Shown: positions 1-12,029, counted from the first letter of the stretch. The stretch is 64,000 bases of DNA from Ipomoea triloba (GCF_003576645.1 NC_044923.1:17429711-17493710); one strand, 5' to 3'. Notes: generated from the sequence alone by a model not told the origin. A program made the numbers and translations.

Positions 1-169
1 GACGGAGGACCAAATCGGACACAAAATCAATACTTGAGGACTTAATTGGCCAAAAATGATAGTCGAGGACCAATTTAGTACTTTCGCAATAGTCGAGGGA
101 CCAAAATAGTAATTAACTCATAATAGCTTTACTATTGAGTTTATCCCACTTTTAGTCATTCAACTATGA
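1..169. mobile_element. Truncated end of a Mutator-like or MITE-type repeat
   Basis: The stretch repeats the 'cgaggaccaa' word and ends in 'taattaactca'. Read on the minus strand this starts TGAGTTAATTA, the same terminal signature seen on several other inverted-repeat elements in this window (20983, 52165, 54056). The other end lies outside the window, so the family and size are unknown. Confidence 0.4.
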
Positions 170-176
170 ACATGAG

Positions 177-321
177 GGAAGCTAATGTTTCTGTTATTCA
201 TTGTAAACTATCGTAATCATCTAGTAATACAATGAGTCAGGAGACCTAACTTACTCCTACACAATAGGTGAGTAGTTAAGTCAAACCAACTATAACCACA
301 CATAATCTAACATCTCTAACA
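177..321 (-). repeat. 3' LTR of the copia element
   Basis: It aligns without gaps to 4217-4361 with about 9 differences. On the minus strand it begins TGTTAGAGATG, directly after the polypurine tract. The far end has lost the canonical terminal dinucleotide. Confidence 0.88.
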
Positions 322-349
322 CACCCCCTCAAGCACAAAGTTGGAGGGC

Positions 350-955
350 AACAACATTGAGCTTGTCCCTAAGAGTCCTAAAACGAGGAGCTAGTAGCGA
401 ATTCATGAAGATATCAGCCAGCTGATCCTTCGTAGACACAAAGTTAACCAAGAAGTTTCCTGAAACAACCTTGTCCCGAACAAAATGATAGTGAATCTCT
501 ACATGTTTGGTTCAGGCGTGGAAAACAGGGTTAGCACACAGGTAGGTTGCTCTAAGATTGTCACACCATAAAGTAGCCGACTAACCAGAGTGGAGGCCCA
601 ACTCACGTAACAACGACACAACACACGTGACTTCAACCGACACATCATCTAAACCCTTGTACTCGGCCCCAGTCGACGAATGAGCTATTGTCCGTTGCTT
701 GCCAGACATCAAAGAAACCAAGTTGGAACCGAGAAACACCGCTTACCCACTAGTTAACTTCCGATCAACTAGACACTCGACCCAGTTGGAATTCGAAAAA
801 ACATGAATATCACACGAGGAAGAGGCTGTCAAACGTAGATTATAGTCGAGCGTGCCTTTGACATAGCAAAGAACACGCTTTAGGAGCCCCTAGTACTCAA
901 TGGTTGGGGCATGCATGAACTGGCACAACCGGTTGACCGCATAGGAAAGATCTGG
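350..955 (-). pseudogene. copia RNase H remnant
   Basis: The minus-strand translation gives the typical copia RNase H tail in broken frames: the region following 'RPDLSYAVNRL', a 'WCDN' active-site box, 'KHVEIHYHFVRD', and the C-terminal 'KDQLADIFMNSL'. An in-frame stop and scattered substitutions make it non-functional. It continues from the reverse transcriptase segment at 956-1369. Confidence 0.8.
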
Positions 956-1369
956 TCAGGTGATAGTCAAGTACTGTAGCGCTCCCGCTATACGTCGATA
1001 CTGCGTGAGATTGTCAAACGGCTCAACTGCGAGCACCACAGCCCATGTCACGGCTGCTGGAGTGGCAAGTGGCTTGTAGTCAAACATTCCCACTCGGTTC
1101 AAAAGATCACCCATATACCGATGCTGAGAGAGAAGTAAACCCCCGTTGCCCGTCAAAGTTTCAATGCCTAGGAAAAAGTTGGGCTTGCTGAGGTCCCGAA
1201 TCTTGAAAGTGGAGGAGAGACGGAGCAGGAGCATGTCAATTAAGGCAGGATCATTATCCATCATAATGATGTCATCCACGTAAACTAGTAAGAACACTTG
1301 CGAGGTGCTAACTGAGTAGTGAAAATGAGATACGCCAATCTTAGACGTTGAAAAACCTGTAGTTAGCAA
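956..1369 (-). pseudogene. copia reverse transcriptase, C-terminal half
   Basis: A 137-codon open stretch on the minus strand contains the catalytic YVDD box in 'LLVYVDDIIMM', followed by 'FKIRDLSKPNFFLGIE' and 'YRRIAGALQYLT', the standard succession at the RT to RNase H boundary of copia elements. It is open only by chance of decay; upstream and downstream parts are in other frames. Confidence 0.85.
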
Positions 1370-1769
1370 AATATCATGAAGTCGTTTGAACCAGGCCCGA
1401 GGCGCCTATTTCGGTCCATACAGAGACCTCTGGAGCCAGCAAACATGATCGAGATTTGCCGGGTCCTCATAGCCCGGTGGTTGTCGCATGAACACGGTTT
1501 CAACCAAGTGCCCATTCAGAAAGGCATTATGTACATCTTGTTGGCGCAGAGTCCAGCCACAGGATACTACAAGGGAGAAGAGAACATGGACCGTAGTCGG
1601 CTTGACTACAAGACTAAATGTGTCAAAAAGTCCTCACTAGCTACCTGGTTCAACCCTTTGACCACTAGGCGTGCCTTATAACGCTCTACAGACCGTCCGC
1701 CTTGCGTTTGGTGCGGTATACCCACTTGCACCCAATAACGTTCATACCTAGCTCAGCCGGAACCAGCCG

Positions 1770-2048
1770 CTAGGTGTTATTATGGAGCAGGACATTGAAC
1801 TCTTGGTCCATGACATCACGCCATTGTGGATGACCCACAGCCTGAGAATAGCAAGTTGGATCTATAGACGTAGTTAGCGCATGAAACTGTTCACCTGTGC
1901 CCCATGTCCTATGACAAAGCCGCATGCCGTGATCCCGCTCTTGCGGTTGAGCCCGCGGGCCGCGTCTCCTAGTCGTGGTGGCCACGACAGCGTCTTCTAC
2001 AACCAATGGAGCTTCTGGTGGCCTACTCGGGAGGTCAATATTAGGCAC
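1770..2048 (-). pseudogene. copia reverse transcriptase, N-terminal start region
   Basis: The minus-strand reading ends in 'PTCYSQAVGHPQWRDVMDQE' followed by 'FNVLLHNNT', which matches the conserved copia RT entry motif (A..DP.W..AM..E...L..N.TW). The preceding Arg/Pro-rich stretch corresponds to the integrase-RT spacer. The segment 1370-1769 in between carries the rest of the RT N-half in broken frames. Confidence 0.75.
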
Positions 2049-2354
2049 TACTGGCCTATAACCTCATGGTGCATTAGGCTCGGAGGGCTGCTTCTGAACC
2101 AACAAAGATGAATATGATGCAAAAGGGAACACAGGCACATCAAATCGAACATGGCGACATATAAAGGTTTTTACGGTATTAAGGTTCATGTAGCGGTAAC
2201 CCCTAAATGACGTAGGATATCTTAAGAAGACAAAGGGTGCTGAACGAAACTCTATCTTGTGCCGATTGTATGGCTAAAGATAGGGGTAACAACGACACCC
2301 AAACACTTGCAGGAAAATGTATGTGGGGGCGATTTATATAGTTGGTAATATGGG

Positions 2355-2884
2355 TTAGTGAACTGTAAAACAAGAGTAGGTAAGAAAGTAGTTGATGAGA
2401 TAGGTGATTGCATCAAAAGCTGAATCCCAGTATTTTAACGGAACCGAGCCTTCAACCAGTAGGGACAAACCGGTTTCGACAACATGTCTATTTTGGCACT
2501 CAACCCGACCATTTTGCTCATGCGTAGAGGCACAAGATTGCCTATGCACAATACCAATAGACTAAAAATTAGTGTGTAAACAGCGGTATTCACCCTCTAA
2601 ATCAGACTGTATAGACTTTATAGAACGGAAAAACATATGTTCTACCATTGCATGAAATAATTCAAACACCTTATAAATATTCAATTTTAAACTTAAGGGA
2701 TAAAACTAGCAAAAACGTTCAGAATCATCCACGAATAAAACAAAATAGCAAAAACCGTTCGCGGAAATAATGAGGCAGGGCCCCAAATGTCCGTGTACAC
2801 AAGATCCAAAATATTAGCACTAGAGGAGTCTACTCTATCTAAAGGGAAACGGGAAGATTTGCGAAGTTGGCAAGTAGAACACAA
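2355..2884 (-). pseudogene. copia integrase remnant
   Basis: Two minus-strand open stretches, 2693-2884 ('CSTCQLRKSSRFPL', 'LDLVYTDIWGPA') and 2355-2549 ('STHEQNGRVECQNRHVVE', 'PLKYWDSAFDAITYLIN'), give the zinc-binding end, the first catalytic Asp region and the catalytic Glu region of a copia integrase core. The intervening sequence has lost the frame. Confidence 0.8.
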
Positions 2885-3128
2885 CCCAACAAATCGGATT
2901 TATTTGGAGTAACTGGACAATTCTATAGGACACGCTAGAGGACACGAGCATGCGGATGGCCCAACCTACGATGCCAAACCGCGGACGAGGCACGGGCAGT
3001 CAGAAACTCAAGATGAGGCCTGGGAACCGACAGTCTGTATAAGCATCGCTTTGGTGATGTAGTCCTTTAGAACAAAAAAATTAGGATGAAATTTGAAAAA
3101 GACGTTGTTATCATTTGTGAATTGTGAA

Positions 3129-4215
3129 TCATTGAACAGACAAGAGTGACACAGATAACTCAGACACATGTAATAGATTCGACAGACTCAATGATTTAGA
3201 CGTAGAAGGAATAACTACATGACCAATACGGGAAATACCCAAACCTATATCGTTGTTGACTCGAAGAACATCGTTGACATAACTGACATCTAGGTGTGCC
3301 ACCACACCCATGGTCTTGATCACCGCGCCCACTATGCCAGCCACGTCCTTGACCACCATGCGTCTGCCTCCAAAGCCACCTTCGTCGTTCTACTGGTAAC
3401 CACGACCAGCAAACATTGCAGCGGGGGATCTACCAGAGAACGCATCACCTCCCGAAGGGAAATCGTCGGCGTAAATGAATTGTTGCGCCTGTAAAACATT
3501 TAACAATTGCGGAATGCACACGGGAGTACCTAAGATGGCGAGGGACGCTGCCATTGTGTGGAATTCTGGCCGAAGTCCTCGAAAAACGTAGAGGTTTTGC
3601 TCGTCGAGGGAGATGGGACGGTCGGCGAGAGCGAGATCCTCGACCAGCAGCTATGCCCGTCTCAGGTATTCCGCAGGGAGAGCTATCTCCTTGATGAAGT
3701 GACTGGAAGTGCCCGAGTAGATTGAGACGGCGAGCACACCTGGAAGACCCCAACACTGCCGTGATGGAGAGCCAGACCTCCCGGGAGGTGGTGCGTCCGA
3801 CGGCGAGGTACATCACCTCGTCGGAGAGTGACGAGATGAGCAGGGAGAGGATTGACTAGTCCTGTTAGACCCATACAGCGTGCGTAGGGTTCGCCGTGGT
3901 GGTGGAGGCTGCTCCGTCAGAGGCGCCGCCACCGGTGGTTGTGACAGTGGGGAGAACGGCCGGTGGGCACGACAAGGCATCGTCGATGTATCCAAGAAAA
4001 CCTTAACCACGAAGGAATGGAACCAGCTTGGTGCGCCAAAACAAATAATTCTGTGTCGTAAGCTTTAAGAGCACGAAATGGTGAGCCAATGTTAGTGGGT
4101 TTGGGGAGGTGGCCGGAAATTGGATGGTGGCGGCGATAACCGTACATTTAAAGGAGTTGGTCAACATTGGTGGTGGGGAGAGAAAATGTAGATACCTATC
4201 GCTAACTGATACCAA
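3129..4215 (-). pseudogene. copia gag and protease remnant
   Basis: The 5' coding part of the element. The minus strand at 4003-4215 reads 'HHFVLLKLTTQNYLFWRTKL', the gag N-terminal copia-type motif. 3445-3816 reads 'TTSREVWLSI' and 'RRLNLLGHFQSLHQGDSS' (UBN2-like gag) before shifting frame. 3129-3359 reads 'LLHVSELSVSLLSVQ', the conserved protease / GAG-pre-integrase segment. Several frameshifts. Confidence 0.75.
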
Positions 4216-4216
4216 G

Positions 4217-4361
4217 TGAAGCTAATGTTTCTGTTAATCATTGAAAACTATCGTCATCATCTAATAATACAATGAATCAAGAGACCTAACTTACTCCTAC
4301 ATAATAGGTGAGTAGTTAAGTCAAACCAACTTTAACCACACATAATCTAACATCTCTAACA
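4217..4361 (-). repeat. 5' LTR of the copia element
   Basis: 145-bp partner of 177-321. It has TG (plus strand) at 4217 and CA at 4360-4361, and is flanked on its inner side by the tRNA-Met-type primer binding site. Confidence 0.88.
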
Positions 4362-4614
4362 ACATGCAATGCTATTTTACCTTCATTATTTTACCTCCTA
4401 ATGTTCACTTATTAACATGATAATAAAACTCTTTTTATTCGCTAGTCGCTACTACGGATTGAATGACCCACCCCTCGTTAAAGAATAATTTAATCAAATG
4501 TTAAAAGAGCCAATCACATATTGCTCGATAAAGAAATAAATATTAGTTGTTTAAATCATGAAGGGAATGTAACGTCAATCTTTGACTATAGTGACACTTG
4601 TACAATAGTTGGTC

Positions 4615-4915
4615 CACTCAGTTGTACATTATTCTAACACATAATGCACATTATCTTACCTCAAAAATTTCATTATTCTAACTTATAATGTACATTATTC
4701 TAATACATAATATACATATATTATCTTATCTTAGAAGTTTCATTATTCTAAACACATAATGTACATTAGTCTAACACATAATATACATATATTATCTTAT
4801 CTCATCTCAGAAGTTTCATTATTTTAACATATAATGTACATTATTCTAACTCATAAAATTCAATAACATCGTTTTGGATTGTGGTCCAACCAACATCACA
4901 ATCTACACAATAATT
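4615..4915. repeat. AT-rich degenerate tandem repeat inside a MITE-like block
   Basis: About three degenerate units of roughly 70-85 bp built on 'cattattctaacacataatg' are flanked by 'ggtccac' and 'gtggtccaacc'. The right flank with 'acatcgttttgga' matches, in reverse orientation, 14525-14628, so this is a dispersed family whose second copy is interrupted by the CACTA-like end at 14629. Confidence 0.5.
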
Positions 4916-5580
4916 TGCCTACAAACTCTTGTTTTTTGCCTACAAACTCTTGTTTTGATATATGTTGCCAAAATAAATACAACTATTAATTTAGACTTCA
5001 ATTGAACTTCACTTATAAACTCACTAAATCCTTCATTGGAATTCTTAACATTAGCTCACACAATCAATGAAACAATAAAATATGTTCATTACAAATAGAA
5101 TTTCCTACGATATCTCTCTACTTACAATGCTAATACATAATTTTCTTTTTTGCTTTTTTACATACAACTAATAAAAATTATTAAACCAGATACCTCTTAT
5201 ATATAGATCCAATCATATTTATCAATATTGTTATATATTTTTGAAAATACAAAAGTATGAGAAAAAAATGATATATGTAAAGAATCTAAACTACTATACT
5301 ATATATACTTTCCAGCTTCACTAAGAAACTATAAAATCTCTGTACAATTAAATTGCAAACGAGTGAAACACTAGTACATGACCATAAAAATTGAAGAATA
5401 TGCATATGTTGTGACAAAAACAGATGCCTAAGTAAAATGATGTGATGACATATTTGTAATTAAAATGATCACCATTATTTTTTTTTTTAATTTGTAACGG
5501 CAAAAACTAAAAGAACAAAAATATTTATTCGCAACCAATCAATATGCCATAAAAGCAAGAAAATATGATTTAAACCAACG
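4916..5580. other. AT-rich intergenic DNA
   Basis: I see no gene, no long open frame and no recognisable element end here. Confidence 0.5.
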
Positions 5581-5668
5581 CATAATCCTTGTGCGCAGTA
5601 AGTAAATGTCTAGATTCTTTGTGAATTACCACGATTTACATCCTCATAGATGCTTTGTTGGGTGGCGC
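5581..5668 (+). repeat. Partial tRNA-derived SINE (3' part)
   Basis: It shares 'ccttgtgcg', 'taccacgatttacatcctc' and 'atgctttg' in order with the minus-strand SINE at 7905-8066, plus a 'gcgcagtaagtaaatgtcta' word also found at 29964. The promoter boxes are missing, so this is a 3' fragment. Confidence 0.45.
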
Positions 5669-5869
5669 TAAGGGGGGCTTGAGTTGTGGATTCAACCTTT
5701 TGGGAACAAATAGAAGCAAGAAAACAGGCAGAAAGCTGCATATATAGCTTGATTCAAACCAAATTAAAGTACTTAGTGGAGATTTAATACAACACACAAT
5801 ATAACAATTAAAACATATATAGCCATGCCCAAAAAGATAGAATAAAAAACAAAATCAATTCACAAGCTT

Positions 5870-6340
5870 CTTGCACTCCATTTTAAAATTAAAAATATAT
5901 TTTCAAGAATTTAGTTGCAGACATTGAAGGTGTCTGCTGGATCGTCGATCTACCAAACCATCGGACCGCCACGCTTCAATTCCCCTGGAGAAAAAGAGAA
6001 CAAAAGAAGAAGAAGAAGAGGATGATGATGATACATATATAAGGGTAGTGATCATATCATGGATGTGAGAAAATTGATATGGGAAGTATGTAGGGTTTCT
6101 TGATCTTCATCTTCATCTCCAACCTTCATGCTTGATGGTGATAAAATTTGTGGGAGAAAATTTATTTTTTTGTTTAATGTTTAGAGGTGGGATAGATGAT
6201 AGATGGTGGTTGGGAGGGGGGGTAAAAGAAGAAGGTAGGGGGGGGGGGGGATGATGAGAGTGAGGGGATGGATAATGATGATGGTGAGAAGGGCAGGGAA
6301 GGAGATGATAGATGTTATCGGACATGATGATTGCTGAAGG
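5870..6340 (-). other. Possible short transcription unit, unidentified
   Basis: The minus strand has a C/T-rich leader (6180-6330) like a plant 5'UTR, then ATG codons near 6131 and 6113. It ends near 5905-5990 with a possible splice acceptor (TTTTTCTCCAG) before a short reading 'GELKRGGPMVW', stop, 'IDDPADTFNVCN', stop. I do not recognise a family. It could be a small peptide gene, a non-coding RNA or a decayed exon. The proline/histidine-rich frame at 6113-6358 looks like translated leader rather than a protein. Confidence 0.2.
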
Positions 6341-6522
6341 CGTTTTTAATTTGTCCACACAGCAGGCTGGCCTGGTTGGATGGGGAGCAAATAAATCATT
6401 CTACCTCTACATGCACCATTGTGTGTGTAGTGTGTGTATATCCCTACTTACATTATCACCAAATATTCCATGTGTCTAATCTAAGAGTAATAAGATGCAT
6501 CATGCATGGTAAAACCTTAAAA

Positions 6523-6597
6523 GAGTTAATGATATATGAGGTCTGTGAGTATAATTATGACATTTTAATGATATATGAGGTCTGTGAGTATAATTAT
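6523..6597. repeat. Short direct duplication, about 37-bp unit
   Basis: 'atgatatatgaggtctgtga' plus the following AT-rich bases occurs twice in tandem. Confidence 0.7.
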
Positions 6598-6631
6598 TTT
6601 GTCATGTTCAGTCATAAATTTTCAAATTAAT

Positions 6632-6911
6632 TACCTGTAGTATTTCGACTTTCAAATTATTACCATCCGTGGTCCAAGTAACCACTTATATATGGTCCTT
6701 CAACTTTCAAAATTTAACTAGCCCTAGTCCTCTTAGAAGGACCATAACTGGTTAAAATTTGATAGTTGAAGGACCATGAATGGTTAACTTGGATCACGAA
6801 TAGTAACAATTTGAAAGTCAAAGGACCACGGGTAATTAACTTAAAAGTTTAGCACTAAACTAGACAAAACTACTATACTCGAATTGAAGGACCCAAATGG
6901 TATTAACTCAA
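6632..6911. mobile_element. Palindromic MITE, same family as 47150-47461
   Basis: Left and right halves are inverted copies around the 'tcttagaaggaccata' centre near 6740-6760: 'gactttcaaattattacc' matches the complement of 'agtaacaatttgaaagtc'. The right end closes with 'ggtattaactc'; the left end lacks the matching outer 80 bp, so it is truncated. No coding capacity. Confidence 0.75.
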
Positions 6912-7904
6912 ACTTAAAAATTTATTTTGTGGAGAAGCAATATAATGGTAGATACTTGTCAGGATCAAGAGCAACGGCTACACCATACGCCAAAAGCTAT
7001 AACAATAGTTAGGATAAGCACTTACCACACTACTCAAAAAGTAGTATAGCTAAGTAATTAATGGAGACAATTTTATTTCTTTATATTTGCATAACAGTCA
7101 ATGTCGTCATGTTTCGATGGTAAGATGCTAGACTCGTCACTATTACCCAACAATACTCTTATATATATAAGCGACCTCAATTAATCACTAGCTAACGTGT
7201 TATCATTTTATTGAATACTTTTTTGTTGTATTTAATTATTGCATGGATTCTTTATTAACTATCATAATGCATTATTGCAATGGGGAGAACTAATTCACAA
7301 CTAATGCATGAAAATAAAGAGTTTTCATTTTTTGAAAAAATTCGTCACATGAACTAGTGAATGTTATATAGTGATTTTAGTAGAAAATAATACGTATAGT
7401 AGTAACATTTTTATGTCAGGTTGCGGGGAGTGGTTTGATGCCCCTCCTCCTTTCCTTGTTGATTGTCTTTCCGATGATTTAATGCATTAAGTATCTTATT
7501 TAAAAAAAATTAACATTTTTATTTTCCGAAATATTATAATTAATTTACTAGTGTAGTCTCACACATCTTCAAAAGGGTAACAGAAGTTTGGTGTTATTTT
7601 CATAATTATTACTCATTTTGCCTTATTTTACCTGTCATTTTTACTATTTATGTGTCAAACCAATTCTTTCTTCTTTGTTAATTTTCTTTAGTATTTTATT
7701 ATTGCTTTTTAATTTTTTTTTGGTGTTTGATATTACTTTTAATATAGTTTCTAAATATATAAATTTTGTATATTAATAGTAAACATAATATTATAAAAAT
7801 TTGAATTGTAAATAATTTTATTCAACCTAGTTAACCAAACCAAACAAATAAATATGACGAAAGTATAAATATTAGATGATTGAATCCCTAACCCGACCTG
7901 TCAA
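6912..7904. other. AT-rich intergenic DNA
   Basis: No coding feature seen; only short poly-A/T runs. Confidence 0.5.
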
Positions 7905-8066
7905 AGCATTTAGGAGGATGTAAATCACGGTAACACGCACAAGGGATCTGTCCACTTTTAACATAATCCCCACACTGCTGCCTCTGAAGTTTGAACTTTG
8001 GTCTCTTTTTTTAAATACTGCTTACATACTGAACCATTGAGCTAAACTAGTACGGGCTAATTTCTT
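7905..8066 (-). repeat. tRNA-derived SINE
   Basis: On the minus strand the block starts 'GCCCGTACTAGTTTAGCTCA' and contains a box-A-like TAGCTCAATGG followed about 40 bp later by a box-B-like AGTTCAAACTTC, the internal Pol III promoter layout of tRNA-derived SINEs. The 3' part (GTGATTTACATCCTCCTAAA) recurs at 5630 and, weakly, at 29990. No cloverleaf forms, so this is not a tRNA gene. Confidence 0.55.
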
Positions 8067-9229
8067 AATTTCTACCTCTACCGTAAATATAGTACAAGAC
8101 TTTGAACTTTGAAATGATGTTAATAATATTTCTTTTTAAAATTATACGAGCTAAAGTTTATAGTATGTACTATGTAGATAAGTATATTGATAAGAATTGG
8201 GAGTGGGGTAGGTGGGTCGCTTAAAAATTCCAAAACTGTGGCTCCCGTAGGAACACTCAAAAGCCCATCCTAAAAACAAACAAACATCATAATCTTCTCC
8301 TACCACTATTCTCTCTGAATTTTGTATTTCTCTTCAACTTTATTGTATGATCACTTATAATTGAAATTTTTTATGGTACCAGTATTTTTTTTACCAGATA
8401 TAATTATGTATGTTATTTGAATTGTGTCAAGTGCTATAAACACTTGTTTTTACGTAACTATACTATATAATTCCGTGGTATATTACCCAATAACTTTGTG
8501 TATTCATTTACTTAAATATAATTAGAAACTAAGAAAAACATCATTATGAGTTTTTCCTCTCTTTTTTTTTTTTGGGTTATTGATTCCATTTGTTTTTATT
8601 TTTAGTTATAATATAAGATGCTAATTAAGGAATCGAGACTGGTGATAAAGCTATAGGTACTAAAATTTTCACTATATGACGTTCATTGATTAATATGAAT
8701 TGACTTAACCTATTATATTTTTAAAATGAAATTTATTTAATAATTAAATACAAATTATATATTGCTACGTCAGCAGGATTGATCTACCAAGCCTAAATGT
8801 TGGGGATGAAATTGAAATGATTAAAATTTTTTGGGACAAAATAAAAATTAAATAAAAACATTTGGATTAAAAAAAATAATGATCTTAATTTTGAATTGGG
8901 TCATCACAAAATTTTAATTAGTTATTTTTCTCTTGCAATAATTAAGGGTTCATAGAAAGGGACAAGCAAATTGGAAGGTATTTACTTTTTACTAATTGGA
9001 GAGGCACTCGGGCCAACTACCACCATAATGTTCTGCAATCGTACGTCTTATTTTCAACGGTTTGTAATTATGTTCCCACTCTTCTGTTCACTCTAGGATA
9101 ATAAATATTTTTTATAGTTAATTTGAGAGATACTACTGGACTATTGACATTTAACAATTTTTATATTTGAATTTTAATGACATAAATGTTCTTGATGTGG
9201 TAAATATGGTGATTCATACATATGCGCTA
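8067..9229. other. AT-rich intergenic DNA
   Basis: I see no coding sequence and no complete element. Confidence 0.5.
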
Positions 9230-9960
9230 AGCACTACGGTCGAATCGCCTGAAGATCCTATCCGAGTCTGCTTGTTGGTTTAATTAATAACATTCAGATT
9301 ACTCAATAGTGGGTTGGAGAGTCCCGAGTTTGAGACAGATATAGATATTAGATGCCAAAAGTCCTCTTTTCAAGCATTTAATGTCTATCTATAGGAGGGT
9401 TGGGGAAACACATGTCGGAAGTCTGGCATATGGGACGCTTAGCTTGTGGCTCATGCAGAGGAGCAGATCGGAGGCCTTATTTATTCTCCCACGTGCCTGA
9501 AGATTCTTGACATTCCTGCTTTTTACCTCGTTTTACGCTGGTTTGGAAGAATCGCTACTTAATCTTCTAAGTGTCGGGGGTCGGGTTTTCCATGTTGTCC
9601 GACTACCTAAGATGATTGGGAAGGATCCGGGATCAAGAAAATGGGACCACTACTCATGCCCTAGTCAGTACTTTACAATATGGCCAGACTGAGTGGTTTC
9701 GGGCTGAAAACGACTCCGTTAGGCAACCCGACTCCACTGGCTAGGTAAACAGTATGGGTAAATCCGAGTATATTCCTTATCAGTTCCATTGACTATTGAC
9801 CTTTAAAAATTTTCATCATCAACTTTTAATTTGAGAATAAATAATCTATTGACTATTGATTATGTTTCAAATTTAGTAATCTAGTTAAATATTGATTTAA
9901 TAAATATTAAATTTAAAAGTAATAATGTAAAATTTTAATTCTTCACATTCCCACTAAAGA
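9230..9960. other. Island of less AT-rich, possibly transposon-derived sequence
   Basis: 9230-9760 has higher GC than its surroundings and no credible protein. 9775-9920 ('attgactattgacctttaaa', 'aacttttaatttgagaataa') resembles the Mutator-like end at 54056-54230, so at least the right part is a transposon terminus remnant. Confidence 0.35.
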
Positions 9961-10474
9961 ATTATATGTAATAGTATAGACTATAAGCCTAGTAGCCCCT
10001 TACAAAGTGTCCTACAACAACTACAACTCAAATCTAAATTTGAGATTTTGATTTTTGAATAATTGAAATTTCTATTATAATTTATTTTATTTTTAAACTT
10101 AGATTCGCCATTCCATCCACATCTGATTTGCCAAATCCACCATTAACATATCAGATGGATTGGATTCGCATCCAAAATTTTCAAATACCCCTTTATCCTA
10201 AATTCGCTCCGTACTCACCTCTATTGAATTTCACTGTCTAGTAAAACTAGACTTGCAAGTATCTTGTGGTTTGATAACATCGTTATGAGTTATGACACTT
10301 GATAGGTCACAGGTTAAGTCCATCTCAATTAAGATTTTTTTTTAAAAATAAATATTATTGGACTTCAATGGGACCTTTCGGGCCTAATGTAGATATTATA
10401 ACCAAATAACAACAATTTATATCGTGGACCAGGGTACACAGTGCATTGTGCACTCCGTACCAAAATGTTAGGAG

Positions 10475-10825
10475 ATAAATTCGATCTGTATATTTTAGGC
10501 AATCGTTCTGTGTATTCTAGGCAATCATTCTGTGTATTCTAGGTAACCGTTCTGTGTATTCATGTTAGTAACACAGGTGGTGATGTGTTTGTGCATTCGA
10601 ATGTTTAAGAGGATGAGTTATGTGCATTTTGTTTCAATATTCTGTGTATTCTAGATTTCTAGGCAACCGTTCTTTGTATTCATGTTAGTAACATTCGAAT
10701 GTTAGGATGATGAGTTCTGTGTATTTTTTGTCAATATTTTGTGTGTTCTAGGCAATCGTTCTGTGTATTCATGTTAGTAACATATATTGTGATGTGTTTG
10801 TGCATTCGAATGTTAGGATATACAG
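10475..10825. repeat. Compound tandem repeat ('ttctgtgtattctaggcaa')
   Basis: Three degenerate units of roughly 100-150 bp share 'ttctgtgtatt', 'catgttagtaaca' and 'tgtgcattcgaatgttagg'. The first unit itself contains three 24-bp subrepeats. No coding content. Confidence 0.8.
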
Positions 10826-10988
10826 AATATAAGCCCAAGTATTATCTCTTATGTTCCATGTTTTTCAAATTTCACAATGTTGTTTAAATATTCACTTTTT
10901 GTCGTGTGTGTTTTTGTGATCTGATGAATTTGTGTGTGTTTTTTTGTTCTTGCTTCTTCGTCACTATTTTTGTTGTTATTCAAATTAC

Positions 10989-10994
<6 letters not shown>

Positions 10995-11060
<66 letters not shown>
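10995..11060. repeat. (TA)n microsatellite
   Basis: About 33 TA units. The Tyr-Ile repeat frames over it are translation of the microsatellite, not proteins. Confidence 0.97.
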
Positions 11061-11063
<3 letters not shown>

Positions 11064-11609
11064 AAAGAAGAAGAAAAAACCTGTAACAATACGGCTGATT
11101 TTCGGACCCACGGTATAACGATCCCCAAATAACTCTATTCCAAACAACAACTAGAATTAAGAACTCTTAACAACAAAAGTGATAATATTTTTTATTTTTT
11201 TTATTTTTAAAATTTTAGTTATTTGCACTTACCTACGTTGGTTAGGTGGAAAGGAAATATTTTTTAATATTTTCAAAATAGTTTGTATATTGATAGAAGA
11301 AGAAAATATTTGTTGATAGAAAATGATTTTGGTTTATTGGAAAATGAAAAAAATATATAGTATATCTTTTTTGTTGTGTGAAAGTAGGAACCACTACTTT
11401 TGAAGGTGACTTAGCTTGAAATTGCAACTTGTAAGAATATAGAGAAAATATTGATGGATTGCAAAATGACATTAGAGGTCACTTTTAAAAGTAGAAAAGT
11501 ATTGTAGAGATGTAAATAGTCTTAAATGAACAAAACAAGAAAATAATGTTAATGAGAAACATTGCACCATAACTTGAAACCATTTTTGCTTGTGGATTCA
11601 ATCAACAAT

Positions 11610-11965
11610 AAAGGGTCAAATAGACCCTCAAACTTTAGCTTAAAAGTTAATTAGCCCCTCAACTTTCTAAAGGTGCAATTACACCCACCAACAATTAGTT
11701 TTGATGCAATGAAACCCAAAAATCAATTTATGACCTGCTATCACAGGTTTAAAAAAAAATTCGGCGAAAACGTCACCGACGACCGGCTAAATGGTCGCCG
11801 GTCACCGAGAGGGCAAACCACTGGTTCCCTTCTCGCCAGAGAAGGTGAACCAGTGGTTCGCCTTCTCACTGTCTCTCAGCGAGAAGGCGGCCACTAGTTC
11901 CCCTTCTCGCCGGAGAAGGCGAACCAGAGGTCGCCTTCTCCGCCGAGAAGGGGACTGGTTTACCT
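11610..11965. repeat. Transposon-like end plus GC-rich hairpin-forming tandem repeat
   Basis: 11610-11690 has the 'ccctcaaactttagc' / 'cccctcaactttct' character of Mutator-like ends. 11780-11965 is GC-rich with repeated 'ttctcgcc(a/g)gagaagg' units, each a small palindrome, spaced about 65 bp apart. No protein recognised. Confidence 0.45.
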
Positions 11966-12029
11966 TCTCTCTGTCTCCCAAGACTAATATTAATTTTTAT
12001 TTAAATTTAAAATGTTTAAAATTTGGCGA

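Larger units (their letters stand above)
177..4361 (-). mobile_element. Degenerate full-length Ty1-copia retrotransposon
   Basis: Two 145-bp direct repeats (177-321 and 4217-4361) bound an internal region that reads on the minus strand in the copia order gag, protease, integrase, reverse transcriptase, RNase H. The minus strand has a tRNA-Met-type primer binding site (TGGTATCAG, complement of about 4207-4215) just inside the right-hand (5') LTR and a purine-rich tract (complement of 322-333, GAGGGGGTG) just inside the left-hand (3') LTR. The LTRs differ at about 9 of 145 positions, so the insertion is old. The coding region is cut by many stops and frameshifts and cannot make a polyprotein. 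A candidate 5-bp target duplication ACATG (170-174 and 4362-4366) sits about 2 bp off the left LTR edge. The short LTRs suggest an Ale/Retrofit-like lineage (inference). Confidence 0.9.

Noticed and set aside
7921..8060. Possible tRNA gene on the minus strand
   Set aside because: A and B boxes are present but no cloverleaf folds; a SINE is the better explanation.
10906..11132. Open frames with long Tyr-Ile repeats here and at 12312, 12572, 13922, 48533 and 50642
   Set aside because: They are translations of (TA)n microsatellites; no real protein sequence flanks the repeats.
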